Below are positions 1-8,138 of a stretch of DNA of 16,097 nucleotides, piece after piece. The stretch's first letter is position 1. The number at the start of each line of letters is the position of its first letter. The translations under genes and the position numbers were made by a program. The stretch spans positions 1 to 16,097 of the forward strand of contig JAHZHL010000004.1 in assembly GCA_019420305.1 (NCBI GenBank), given 5' to 3'. The notes under the pieces were generated by a model. It was given only the letters and a program-made list of their open reading frames with translations, had not been told where the DNA came from and searched no databases. Source of the DNA: Bacillota bacterium (GTDB lineage Bacteria; Bacillota; Clostridia; Peptostreptococcales; Anaerovoracaceae).

Positions 1-54
1 CGCCCAGAGCCACGCATCGTACGGAGTAAACAAGGGCTCGAATTGTTTGTTCAT
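1..54 (-). CDS. Start of an unidentified gene, cut by the left window edge
   Basis: An ATG at 52-54 overlaps the TGA of the preceding small gene (ATGA), the usual layout of translationally coupled operon genes. Only 18 codons are visible, reading MNKQFEPLFTPYDAWLWA, with no stop before the edge. No strong ribosome site precedes the ATG, which fits coupling. The fragment is too short to place in a family; the aromatic-rich sequence could be the N-terminus of another glycosidase or esterase of the operon. An alternative is that a frameshift at the ATGA splits one longer GH78-like gene into this fragment and the ORF before it. Confidence 0.4.
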   Translation of the reverse strand, partial: MNKQFEPLFTPYDAWLWA

Positions 55-350
55 CCGGTTTCAAAAACGGAATCTGCCGAAGCAGAATGTCCGGCATTGT
101 CCGTCACCTCCACCGACCACATGTAATCCGTCAGACTGTCCAGCGCCTTTCCCTCATAATCCACAAACGCGCTCTGGTCGCTTTTTACCACACCCGAATC
201 CCAGGCTTCTCCACGGTCGCTCCAGACTCTGATGCGATAGGTTTCCTGCATCACGTTCTGGCCTTCGCTGACAATGACCCAGGAGAAATACGGCGGCTGG
301 TCTACACACGGCCTGTTCTGACTGTTTGCCCTTAATCTGACCAGTTCCAT
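51..350 (-). CDS. Small protein equal to the N-terminal beta-sandwich domain of a GH78 alpha-L-rhamnosidase
   Basis: This 99-residue protein begins at the ATG at 348-350, preceded by a purine-rich AGGAAAAGGGG ribosome site and lying 16 bp after the stop of the esterase gene. A longer in-frame extension upstream would run into the esterase and is less likely. The sequence (FSWVIVSEGQ, YRIRVWSD, WDSGVVKSDQS, YMWSVEVTDNAG, ending FETG) follows the fibronectin-like domain that opens GH78 enzymes. It lines up with residues 1-101 of the full GH78 gene in this operon, which has FSWKVKD, YYWKVTV and FFETA at the same places. It then stops exactly where the catalytic enzyme would continue. No catalytic part is visible. 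It could be a genuine carbohydrate-binding or structural subunit, or the front half of a GH78 gene broken by a frameshift at the overlapping ATGA. The family match is inferred by eye. Confidence 0.6.
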   Translation of the reverse strand: MELVRLRANSQNRPCVDQPPYFSWVIVSEGQNVMQETYRIRVWSDRGEAWDSGVVKSDQSAFVDYEGKALDSLTDYMWSVEVTDNAGHSASADSVFETG

Positions 351-366
351 TTCTTCGCCCCTTTTC

Positions 367-1458
367 CTATCTGTGAGCCTCCCAGAAATCCACCGCTTCC
401 TGCAGCCAGTTCTTCGCGACGGTCTCTGTTCCAAGGCCGAAACCGTGACCGAGATGATCATACACCCGGATCGACACATTTTCCTCTCCCAGCGTTTCTG
501 TCAGCGCCGGTATCTTTTCCTCTATCATCCCGAAACCATAGGGATCCTCACGTCCCACGACGGAAAACACCGCCAGTCCCCGGTCCATCGGCAGCGGCTC
601 CACATTCCAGTCCAGACCGTAAATAGGAAAGATCGCCGTCGGTCTCGGAAGTTCATGCTTATGGCAGCTGTCGGCATAGTGGGCGAAAGCGTATGAGGTG
701 GTCATCATTCCGCCCGCTGAAAATCCGAAAATCGCGAAATCCTCCATATTGATGTTCAACTGTTCCTGATGATCGTTCAGGTAACGTACCGCCTGCACCA
801 GTTCCCGGCAGGCCTGCTCTGCCTGCTTGACCTGTTCTGTCTGCCCCAGCTGTTTTCCGATGGGATAACTGAGCACCAGCACCGAATATCCCCGTCTGTG
901 GAGTTCCATTGCCACCGGATACCCTTCGCAGTCCGTCACATTGCTGATAAAACCGCCGCCGGGAACTACGATCGCCAGAGGCTTCCCTTCCTCTCCCTGA
1001 TAAAACATGCCGGTAAGATGGCTCTTATAGGGATCCTTTTCCACATCCTCTTCCGGATAAAGATCCGAAAGCAGCCAGGCCCTGCCCTGCTGCACCTGAG
1101 CGGTCAGATAATTGAAAGACTCCAAAGAACTTTCCAACTGTTCCTCTCTGCCCTGCGCCTTCATAAAAGCGCTATAACTTGCCGGGGCGATGGATTTGAG
1201 CACGTTATCCTCCGCGTTAAAAAACATATGCTTATAGCCGCCGAACACCGGATGCTGCATAAGAAATGCCATACTGTCATCTGCCGTCGCCTGGCGGAAC
1301 GTTCCGTCCCCGTTGTAATATGACTCTTTTTTCACTTGCGGAAATCTCCCCAGCCCGAGCAGGGCCGGCAGAAACATCGCCTTGCTGCGGTACACGTAAA
1401 AAGTCAATCCCGCAGCCGCAAGGATCAGAACCAAAAGGATCACAGCCAATATTTTCAA
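367..1458 (-). CDS. Membrane-anchored alpha/beta hydrolase (esterase/lipase type)
   Basis: A 363-residue alpha/beta-hydrolase. Residues 3-23 form one hydrophobic helix followed by R24 and K26, so the protein is probably a signal-anchored membrane protein; no lipobox or clear cleavage site is seen. The hydrolase fold carries an oxyanion-type PGGGF at 166-170, the nucleophile motif GFSAGG with Ser247, a likely acid Asp305 in GREDP, and His338 in LGHGFG, a complete triad in the usual order of the esterase/lipase (BD-FAE, HGG-type) group. The start is a TTG codon at 1456-1458 with GGAGGAAGGA upstream. It follows the GH78 gene by 50 bp in the same operon. It is a close paralogue of the hydrolase at 5691-6722, from which it differs mainly by the added N-terminal anchor. 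The substrate is unknown; removal of acyl groups from plant glycosides is the contextual guess. Confidence 0.85.
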   Translation of the reverse strand: MKILAVILLVLILAAAGLTFYVYRSKAMFLPALLGLGRFPQVKKESYYNGDGTFRQATADDSMAFLMQHPVFGGYKHMFFNAEDNVLKSIAPASYSAFMKAQGREEQLESSLESFNYLTAQVQQGRAWLLSDLYPEEDVEKDPYKSHLTGMFYQGEEGKPLAIVVPGGGFISNVTDCEGYPVAMELHRRGYSVLVLSYPIGKQLGQTEQVKQAEQACRELVQAVRYLNDHQEQLNINMEDFAIFGFSAGGMMTTSYAFAHYADSCHKHELPRPTAIFPIYGLDWNVEPLPMDRGLAVFSVVGREDPYGFGMIEEKIPALTETLGEENVSIRVYDHLGHGFGLGTETVAKNWLQEAVDFWEAHR

Positions 1459-1508
1459 TATTTTAAATCTTCCTTCCTCCAGATATTTTCCCCAAGAATG
1501 TCTCTTAT

Positions 1509-4304
1509 CTAAAACTTCGCCAGCGCCGCGTCCAGCATCTGAAACTGCTCCTCATCGCCTCCGCCGCCGAACACCTCTGCGACGGTGCGCAGAGACATGG
1601 GATAGGCCGCGTCCGGAATCATATCCACCTCGATCAGAGTCGACAGAAACGCCCGGACAGCGGGATGATTCAGAAGTTCCTCCATGCTTGACTCTGTGCT
1701 GTAGGTCTTCTTCAGCTGCTCCGAAGCAGGATACTCCGCCCGGTAAGAACCGGCCTTCACATGGCAGACGCCGTCTCGCACGGAAGCGAACAACGGATTG
1801 GACTCATCCAGATACACACTGGTATCGGCATAGGGCAGCTGCACCTCCGCCTCCGCGCCGAAGGGCACTTCCAGCGAAACCCGAATCCGGTTATCGTCCA
1901 GAATCTCCCAGCCGCACCGGTACGTTCCGCTGGCGGAATCATAAACTGCCTCCGCGCTCTTTACGTCCGCGTGAACCTTCGGGGCGATACGCACCGTTTT
2001 CGCTCCCGGCGCATTTTCCCTCACGTCAATGCCGCCCACATGGCGGAACATCCATTCCAGAATCGCCCCGTAGGCGTAATGGTTAAAACTGTTCATCCCC
2101 GTGCTGGAAACTTTTCCGTCCTCCCCAAGGGAATTCCAGCGCTCCCAGATCGTGGTGGCTCCCAGTTTCACCTCCCGGAGCCAGCCCGGATATTCCTCGT
2201 TTAAAAGCAGACGGTAAGCCGCGTCCGTCATTCCATTATCGGTCAGGACATTGCACAGAAGAGGCGTTCCCACAAATCCGGTATTCAGTTTATTCCCGCT
2301 GTCCCTCAGCAGTTTCTTCAGCATCTGCCGGGTTTTTTCCTCATCCGAAGAGATATGATATTTCAGAGCCAGCAGGAGTCCTGTCTGGGTTTTTACGGCG
2401 CAGCGGCCGGTGGACGTAAAGTATTCGCGTCTTACCTCCTGCCACTGCCGGTCCGCAAGCGCCCGGTATTCTCCGGCCTCTTCCTTCCTGCCCAGAATAT
2501 CCGCCGCCTTTGCCACAATGTCCGCGCTGGCCGCATAGTAAACGTCCGCCACATACCCCTCGTCGGTGGCGCCGTAGGCATTGCCCTCGGAGGCTCCCGC
2601 CCGGTCCAGCGCAAGCCAGTCGCCGTAATGGAACATTTGGCGCCAGCCGTGATGTTCGCCGTCCACCGTCCGTATGTAGTCCACCCAATCCTTCATGCTG
2701 TCAAACTGATCCTCCAGGATCGACACATCTCCGCTGAACACATATACGTTCCAGGGGATAATGCAGGCCGCGTCGCCCCAGGCGCAGGAACATTTCGTCT
2801 GCCCATAGACAGGCACGGTCTCCGGTACCATTCCGTTCAGATCCTTCTGCTCCTGATACAGGTCAAACAGATACTTTTTATAGAACGCGTAAGTATCCGC
2901 GAGATAGCAGGCTGTGGCGGAAAACACCTGGGTATCTCCGGTCCACCCCATCCGCTCATCCCTCTGGGGGCAGTCGGTGGGCACGTCCAGGAAATTCCCT
3001 CTCATTCCCCACTCCACGTTGGAGATCAATCTGTTCACCAGTTCGTGTCCCGTCCGCAGGAACCCTGCCGTTTCGTAATCGCTGCAGAGCACCAGCGCAG
3101 TAAAGTCGTCAACGCTCAGTTCCTCCACGCCGCTGACCTTCACGTAGCGATATCCGTAATACGTAAAATGAGGCTGGATTTCCTTTTCCGTTCCATCTGA
3201 TATGTAAATATATTCGGATTTTGCAGTCCTTAAATTTTCATTGTAAAAACAGCCGTCCTGCAGCACCTCCCCGGTCTGGATCCGAACCTGCGCCCCTCTT
3301 TTTGCCCGAACCCGGAGCCGGAAGGATCCGGTGATCTCCTGGCCCAGATCAAAGACCAGTTCTCCCTTGGGCGTGCGGATCAGTTCCACAGGCGTTCTCT
3401 CCTGCTGCACCTTCACCGGAAGGGACAGGCGCTCCATCAGTTTTCCCCCGGGCGGATCCGCCGCAACAGCCTGCTCCGGCTCCCTGTCTTCCAGGGTATC
3501 GTCCCTGTGTTCCCCATCGTAAAGATTGGAAAAAGTGAGACGGCTTCTCGTCACCGTCCAGGTTTCATCCGTCCCGATGATCTCCTGCGTTCCATCGGCG
3601 TAATCCAGGCGGATCTCCGCGATCAGTTTCCACTCGTCCCCGTACCAGCCGCCTTTTCCTTCGCTGTTTAAGCCAAAACGGCCCTTATACCAGCCGTTTC
3701 CCAGGAGGACGGACAAAGTGCCGCCCTCCGAGATCTGCCGCGTGATATCATAGGTCTGATACTGAATCCACCGCTTGTAATCATTGCAGTAGGGAGTCAG
3801 GTACTCTTCCCCGATCCTCTGAGGACTGCCGTCCTCCTTTGGAGTGATATACGCTTCATACAGCCCCAGACCGGAAATGTAAAGACGCGCTCCTGTCACC
3901 TGCTTTTCCGGTATGATCTCTCTGGAAAAAACCGGATGTCTCGGTTCCGCGCTGTCGCAGGTAATCCATTTCCCCTTCCAGGGTTCCTCCATTTTTGCCG
4001 TTTCAAAAAACTGAGTCTCCGACGTGATGATCTCGTCTGCATCCGTAGCCACGGTTACCTTCCAGTAATATCTGCTGCAAGGCTTCATTTTCAGGCTGAG
4101 CCTTGCAGCCCGGCTGTCCAGATCCGCCTCTCCGGTATCGCAGACCGTTTTCTCAAAGGATGCATCCTCCGCCACAACAATCCTGGCCCACTTCTGCTCT
4201 TTTCCCCGACAGTCCTTTACCTTCCATGAGAAGACCGTCCGTTCCATGAGAAATCCCATCGGATTGGTCATGTGATTGATTTTTGCCGCGTAAATTTTCC
4301 CCAT
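1509..4304 (-). CDS. GH78 alpha-L-rhamnosidase
   Basis: This 931-residue enzyme should release terminal alpha-L-rhamnose from glycosides by inversion. Domain order is typical of GH78: an N-terminal fibronectin-like domain (about 1-101), a second beta domain with GLGLYE and GNGWYKGRFG (about 112-300), a beta linker to about 410, the (alpha/alpha)6 catalytic barrel (about 415-765) and a C-terminal beta domain. The catalytic signature DCPQRDERMGWTGD lies at 444-457, with Glu450 as expected general acid, and WERW at 720-723 supplies Glu721 as expected base. There is no signal peptide, so it acts in the cytoplasm on imported substrate. About 60 residues at the end form an extra helical tail (HPAVRAFLSTLI, PMSLRTVAEVFGGG). 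The ATG lies 6 bp after the transporter stop, with AGGAA inside the end of that gene, so the two are tightly coupled. Confidence 0.95.
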   Translation of the reverse strand: MGKIYAAKINHMTNPMGFLMERTVFSWKVKDCRGKEQKWARIVVAEDASFEKTVCDTGEADLDSRAARLSLKMKPCSRYYWKVTVATDADEIITSETQFFETAKMEEPWKGKWITCDSAEPRHPVFSREIIPEKQVTGARLYISGLGLYEAYITPKEDGSPQRIGEEYLTPYCNDYKRWIQYQTYDITRQISEGGTLSVLLGNGWYKGRFGLNSEGKGGWYGDEWKLIAEIRLDYADGTQEIIGTDETWTVTRSRLTFSNLYDGEHRDDTLEDREPEQAVAADPPGGKLMERLSLPVKVQQERTPVELIRTPKGELVFDLGQEITGSFRLRVRAKRGAQVRIQTGEVLQDGCFYNENLRTAKSEYIYISDGTEKEIQPHFTYYGYRYVKVSGVEELSVDDFTALVLCSDYETAGFLRTGHELVNRLISNVEWGMRGNFLDVPTDCPQRDERMGWTGDTQVFSATACYLADTYAFYKKYLFDLYQEQKDLNGMVPETVPVYGQTKCSCAWGDAACIIPWNVYVFSGDVSILEDQFDSMKDWVDYIRTVDGEHHGWRQMFHYGDWLALDRAGASEGNAYGATDEGYVADVYYAASADIVAKAADILGRKEEAGEYRALADRQWQEVRREYFTSTGRCAVKTQTGLLLALKYHISSDEEKTRQMLKKLLRDSGNKLNTGFVGTPLLCNVLTDNGMTDAAYRLLLNEEYPGWLREVKLGATTIWERWNSLGEDGKVSSTGMNSFNHYAYGAILEWMFRHVGGIDVRENAPGAKTVRIAPKVHADVKSAEAVYDSASGTYRCGWEILDDNRIRVSLEVPFGAEAEVQLPYADTSVYLDESNPLFASVRDGVCHVKAGSYRAEYPASEQLKKTYSTESSMEELLNHPAVRAFLSTLIEVDMIPDAAYPMSLRTVAEVFGGGGDEEQFQMLDAALAKF

Positions 4305-4310
4305 GCTGCT

Positions 4311-5660
4311 TTATTCCTGCTTTCCTTCTGCAAGGCTGGCGTGCATCTCCTCTACCGCCTTCTTATCCAGCGTATACTGCGTTCCGAAAAGAATCGCTCC
4401 CAATCCGGTCAGAATCATCGGCAGAATCAATACGCATAAGATAATTCCCGTATTGATGCTCTCCGGCTGCTGAACCGATCCCTCCACAAATCCGAAGGCA
4501 GCCAGCACATAGCCGGGGATCGCCCCGCCCAGTCCCTGGGCAACCTTTGTGATAAAGGACGTCAGAGAGGCAATGGCGGCCTCTGCGCGCTTTCCGGTTT
4601 TATACTGCACATAAGTGGTATTGTCCGCCTGGATACTGGTATTCAGAGGCTGCAGGCATCCTCCCGCTATACCGCCGCACAGGGAACTGATATAAATCAG
4701 CGTCATGGACCTCACATCAATCAGACGGAGCGCGGTAAAGATAATGGAAATGACAATACACAGCAGGTAAACGTTTTTCTTTCCCATCCGGTTCGCCAGG
4801 ATCGGTCCCAGAAAAATGCCGATCAGCGCCGCCACCAGCGAGATAACCGTCACACCCGACGCCAGCGTCAGGTCACCCATGACATAAGTGTAGAAGAACG
4901 TGCCCGCGCCGCCGGCAATGGTGCTTCCGGTTCCTGCCACCAACGCCAGGATAAAGAACGACCACACAGGTTTATACCGCAGGAAGGAAACCAGTTCTTT
5001 CAGGCTGTATTTTTCTTCCTTCTTTCCTTCGAACCCTACCCTCTCCTTGACAAACGTTACTCCGACAAGGGAGAGAACCAGAACCATTGCCATGGAGCCG
5101 AAGATCAGGATGTAGTAATTTTCCAGGGTGGCTTCCGCTACGATCAGAGGAGACACAACGCCCAGCACAGCGGCTCCCGCCATGGTTCCCAGAGCGGCAA
5201 ACAGGGACAGGCTGTTTCTTTCCTTGCTGTCTGCACTCATAACCGGAACCAGGCTGTTCTTGGAAATGTCCATGATATCGAACGTCCAGCCCAGGAGCAG
5301 ATAGGTGACATAGACGATGGCGTATTTTCCCACCGGACTCCAGGCCGCGCCGAACCACAGCAATATGTAGTTAATAACGCAGATGATCGTCCCGAGAACC
5401 AGCATAGGACGGAACTTGCCTCTCTTCGTCACGGGGAATCTGTCCATGATAAATCCCATAACCGGGTCGCTGACTCCATCCACCACCTTTGAAATCAGGA
5501 ACAGAGTGGACAGGCCCATAGGATCCAGCCCCACCACCGTCGTGTAATAAATCAGGAAATACGCTGACAGCAATGTCATCATGGGAATATTGCCGGCGTA
5601 CACCATGAATAATCCCAGTTTCTCTGACAGTCGTACTTTTTGATTGTTTTTCGTGTTCAT
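4311..5660 (-). CDS. GPH-family (MFS) sugar:cation symporter
   Basis: A 449-residue integral membrane protein with about 12 hydrophobic helices, of the glycoside-pentoside-hexuronide:cation symporter type (relatives of MelB, XylP and UidB). Family hallmarks include the N-terminal LSEKLGLFMVYAGNIPMM, the loop DGVSDPVMGFIMDR near residues 60-75 and KRGKFRPMLVLG near 79-90. It should import a glycoside or free sugar by cation symport. The neighbouring enzymes make rhamnosides the probable cargo, which the sequence alone cannot show. The ATG at 5658-5660 has an excellent AAGGAGG site 7 bp upstream. The gene lies 30 bp after the first hydrolase and 6 bp before the GH78 gene. The cytoplasmic tail ends in charged residues, and the length is normal for the family. 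Confidence 0.92.
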   Translation of the reverse strand: MNTKNNQKVRLSEKLGLFMVYAGNIPMMTLLSAYFLIYYTTVVGLDPMGLSTLFLISKVVDGVSDPVMGFIMDRFPVTKRGKFRPMLVLGTIICVINYILLWFGAAWSPVGKYAIVYVTYLLLGWTFDIMDISKNSLVPVMSADSKERNSLSLFAALGTMAGAAVLGVVSPLIVAEATLENYYILIFGSMAMVLVLSLVGVTFVKERVGFEGKKEEKYSLKELVSFLRYKPVWSFFILALVAGTGSTIAGGAGTFFYTYVMGDLTLASGVTVISLVAALIGIFLGPILANRMGKKNVYLLCIVISIIFTALRLIDVRSMTLIYISSLCGGIAGGCLQPLNTSIQADNTTYVQYKTGKRAEAAIASLTSFITKVAQGLGGAIPGYVLAAFGFVEGSVQQPESINTGIILCVLILPMILTGLGAILFGTQYTLDKKAVEEMHASLAEGKQE

Positions 5661-5690
5661 TTGTCAACCTCCTTAATATCACTATTTTTC

Positions 5691-6722
5691 CTACCGATGT
5701 TTTTCCCAGAATGCAACCGCCTCCGGCAGCCAGCCTTCCGCGGCCGTGCCGTCTCCCAGTCCAAAACCGTGGCCCAGTTTATCATACATGATGATATCCA
5801 CATTCTCTTCTCCCAGTTCTTCTTTCAGATAGGGGATCTTATCCTCCACTGCCGCAAATCCGGTAGGATCGTCGCGCCCCACTCTGGAAAATACCGCCAG
5901 TCCCTTATCCTCGTCGTGAACCCGAATCTCCCAGTGCAGGCCGTAAATGGGAAAGATCGCCGCCGGTCTGGGAAGGCGATATCTGTGACAGCAATCGTTG
6001 TAATCAGAAAAAGCGTAAGCTGTCGTCATCAATCCCCCTGCCGAAAAACCAAACATGGAGAACCCATCCATCGTATAGCCGTATTCTTTCTGATGGTCTA
6101 TCAGCCATCGTACCGCCGGAATCACATCCCTTGCTGCCTCCTCTCCCTTCGCCTGATGTTCGGTCTGATGCAGTTCTTTGTTTACGCGATAGACGAGAAC
6201 AAAAGCGCTGTACCCTCTTCTGTGCAGTTCCATCGCGATCGGAATTGCTTCCACGTAAGAAGCCACGCCGGCAAAACCTCCTCCGGCAATGACTACAGCC
6301 AGGGGCTTTCCGGCTTTCCCCTGGTATAACAGACCTCGCGTCTTTTCTTTCTCCGGATCCTTTTTTCTTTCGCTCTCCGGATAGAGCCCGCTGATAAAGT
6401 GAACGTTTCCCCTGGCTCTCTGCTCTACAAGATAATTAAATCCCTCCGTAACGTTCATCGCCTGCTGTCCCATGCCCGCCAGACGCAGCATATTTTCTAT
6501 CGTCATGCCGGAAATCGCGTAGAGTTCCTTTGGAGAACCGTTCTTCATAAAGTACTCCGGATGCCCTTCCCAGACAGGATGCTGGATGAAAAATGCCAGT
6601 TTGTCGTCCAGCGCCGCTCTTCGATAGCCGCCGGCGTCATCATAATACGCCGAATCCCTGATCTTTGGCATATGTTTCATTCCAATGAGAGCAGGCCAAA
6701 AAAAACCTTTATATTTCCCCAT
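5691..6722 (-). CDS. Soluble alpha/beta hydrolase (esterase type), first gene of the rhamnoside operon
   Basis: A 343-residue alpha/beta-hydrolase with no signal sequence. Visible active-site elements are AGGGF at 146-150 (oxyanion loop), GFSAGG with nucleophile Ser227 at 225-230, Asp285 in GRDDP, and His318 in LGHGFG. It matches the hydrolase at 367-1458 along its whole length (shared PALxG near the start, LAFxxQHPV, MELHRRGYS, RPxAIFPIYGL, KGLAVFS.VGR.DP, LGEENV) but lacks that protein's N-terminal helix. The ATG at 6720-6722 follows GGGAGGAGA by about 7 bases. It is the first gene after the operator and promoter at 6755-6819, so it is the promoter-proximal operon member. A carbohydrate esterase acting on acylated glycosides is likely but not provable here; the exact family is uncertain. 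Confidence 0.85.
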   Translation of the reverse strand: MGKYKGFFWPALIGMKHMPKIRDSAYYDDAGGYRRAALDDKLAFFIQHPVWEGHPEYFMKNGSPKELYAISGMTIENMLRLAGMGQQAMNVTEGFNYLVEQRARGNVHFISGLYPESERKKDPEKEKTRGLLYQGKAGKPLAVVIAGGGFAGVASYVEAIPIAMELHRRGYSAFVLVYRVNKELHQTEHQAKGEEAARDVIPAVRWLIDHQKEYGYTMDGFSMFGFSAGGLMTTAYAFSDYNDCCHRYRLPRPAAIFPIYGLHWEIRVHDEDKGLAVFSRVGRDDPTGFAAVEDKIPYLKEELGEENVDIIMYDKLGHGFGLGDGTAAEGWLPEAVAFWEKHR

Positions 6723-6754
6723 TGCGTCTCTCCTCCCTTCGCTTTTATGACCTG

Positions 6755-6783
6755 ATTATAAATGATGTTTCCTTCGGTTTCAT
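6755..6783 (-). promoter_or_regulatory. Promoter of the rhamnoside operon
   Basis: On the minus strand a perfect TATAAT (6755-6760) stands 17 bp after a weak -35 like ATGAAA (6778-6783). The weak -35 touches the AraC-type operator, which is the arrangement of an activator-dependent promoter. Transcription would start about 25 bp before the ATG of the first hydrolase. Confidence 0.65.
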
Positions 6784-6819
6784 CAACCATACTTTACACA
6801 TTTACCGACGAAACTTCAT
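6781..6819. promoter_or_regulatory. Putative AraC-family operator, copy 1 (between operon and regulator)
   Basis: A 39-bp block beginning CATCAACCATACTTTAC and ending GACGAAACTTCAT. It contains two ACTT half-sites whose starts are 22 bp apart, about two helical turns, as expected for an AraC-family dimer. A second block with the same start, end and spacing lies at 14041-14079 before the GH106 gene. This copy adjoins the operon -35 on one side and lies 7 bp from the regulator's own -35 on the other, so it may control both directions. Confidence 0.65.
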
Positions 6820-6826
6820 CTTTTTC

Positions 6827-6855
6827 TTGACGGGGCAGGGGAAACATTTTATAGT
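6827..6855 (+). promoter_or_regulatory. Promoter of the AraC-family regulator gene
   Basis: TTGACG (6827-6832) and TATAGT (6850-6855) are separated by 17 bp, each one mismatch from consensus. The transcript would have a leader of about 75 bases containing a GC-rich inverted repeat, ACGGGC-AG-GCCCGT, at 6873-6886. Confidence 0.65.
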
Positions 6856-6938
6856 GAAAGCAGAAAGTTTTTACGGGCAGGCCCGTGAAAGAAAAGGCGT
6901 TTCTGCAGCGACCGCAGGAAAATCGAGGAGGCAGCGAT

Positions 6939-7964
6939 ATGAACAAACACGGCCTGGATCAGTATCTTCGCAGACTGACGCCGGAGGAGGAAGAACACCT
7001 CTCCGGAATCCATATGGACTATTCCGCCATGCCTGTGGCAGGCTATGACCGCGGACAGCCCTGCTACCGTTTTGTATATGATCCGCAGACATATATCAGC
7101 ACCGCCGCGAAAAAAAACATTCTGGTGGAATACTATAATTTCTCCGTGATCAAACAGGACCGCTTCGAGGAGGTTCCTCTCCATGTGCACGATTGGCTGG
7201 AACTGAATTATGTTTACTCCGGCTCCTGCTCCTTATATGTGAACAGGACGGATATCACCCTGTCGCAGGGACAGATGGTCCTGATCAACACGGACGCTCC
7301 CCATGCGGTATCCCGCTGCGAAGAGAACGATATTCTGATCAATTTCCTGATTTCCAGAGAATACCTGAATGCAGCCTTTTTCGAGCGCATCGGAAAGGAC
7401 AATTATCTCTCCGCCTTTTTTATCGAAGCGCTGAACAACCAGGCCGCCCACAATAATTATCTGGTATTCCGCCCGCAGAAAAATAACCGGCTGGCAGATT
7501 TTGCCATCCAGTTTCTCTGTGAATATTATGCGCCCTCCATCGCCGCGAGCCACATGCTGGACAGCCTGATGACGCTGATTGTCTGTGAACTGATCAACGT
7601 TTTCGAGCATTCCCTGGTCTCAACGGAGACCGGAAACAATACGATTTTCCCCATTGTCCGCTATATTGAAAACAACTATCAGCGCTGCACGCTGGAATCC
7701 ACCGCAGAATTTTTCCACATGAACCCCAACTATCTGTCCACCTATATCCGGAAGCACACCGGCTCCTCCTTCAAGGAAATGATTCAGACTCAGCGGCTGC
7801 AGCAGGCCGCCCGGCTTCTGCGCAACACCGGTATGGCTGTCAACGACATCTGCTACCATGTGGGATATTCCAACACCAGTTTCTTTTTCCAGAAATTCAG
7901 GGAAAAATACGGCTGCACCCCAAAAGAGTATCGGCAGAAGCACGGGCTGTACGCGAAGGAGTAG
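6939..7964 (+). CDS. AraC-family transcriptional regulator of the rhamnoside genes
   Basis: A 341-residue regulator starting at the ATG at 6939, chosen because AGGAGG lies 8 bp upstream; an in-frame ATG at 6885 falls in the leader hairpin and has no such site. The N-terminal cupin-like sugar-sensing domain includes PLHVHDWLELNYVYSG (about residues 80-95) and QMVLINTDAPHAV (about 112-124). The C-terminal 100 residues (about 237-337) form two helix-turn-helix motifs typical of AraC/XylS proteins: TLESTAEFFHMNPNYLSTYI, then MAVNDICYHVGYSNTSFFFQKFREKYGCTPKEYR. It is divergent from the operon and shares its operator region. It is likely an activator responding to rhamnose or a rhamnoside; the ligand is inferred from context only. 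Confidence 0.9.
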   Translation: MNKHGLDQYLRRLTPEEEEHLSGIHMDYSAMPVAGYDRGQPCYRFVYDPQTYISTAAKKNILVEYYNFSVIKQDRFEEVPLHVHDWLELNYVYSGSCSLYVNRTDITLSQGQMVLINTDAPHAVSRCEENDILINFLISREYLNAAFFERIGKDNYLSAFFIEALNNQAAHNNYLVFRPQKNNRLADFAIQFLCEYYAPSIAASHMLDSLMTLIVCELINVFEHSLVSTETGNNTIFPIVRYIENNYQRCTLESTAEFFHMNPNYLSTYIRKHTGSSFKEMIQTQRLQQAARLLRNTGMAVNDICYHVGYSNTSFFFQKFREKYGCTPKEYRQKHGLYAKE

Positions 7965-7976
7965 TTCCTCTCCTCC

Positions 7977-8138
7977 TTATTCCTGTTTCATGATCTTTCC
8001 GTTTTCCAGACGGATCACGCAATCCGCCGCCTTCATCAATTCCTCATTGTGGGCCGCCATGATCGTCGTGCGTCCTTCCATCAGTTTTTTCAGCGAGAAA
8101 ATGGTATCGTGGGCGGACTCCGCATCCAGATTGACGGT
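7977..8138 (-). pseudogene. C-terminal remnant of an ABC-transporter ATPase
   Basis: Only the last 51 or so residues of an ABC ATPase remain: the D-loop NLDAES, then the H-loop histidine in IMAAHNEELMKAAD, and the end RLENGKIMKQE. Walker A, Q-loop, signature motif and Walker B are absent. The homology stops at about 8138, where terminase sequence of the opposite strand begins. An open frame does continue to 8291 on this strand, but it is the antisense of the terminase fragment. The fragment points the same way as the degraded histidine kinase, so it was probably the transporter partner of that two-component system. It ends 12 bp from the AraC stop, convergent. Confidence 0.75.

Noticed and set aside
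2355..3200. A 281-codon plus-strand open frame
   Set aside because: It is the antisense of the GH78 catalytic domain, without motifs or a proper start region.
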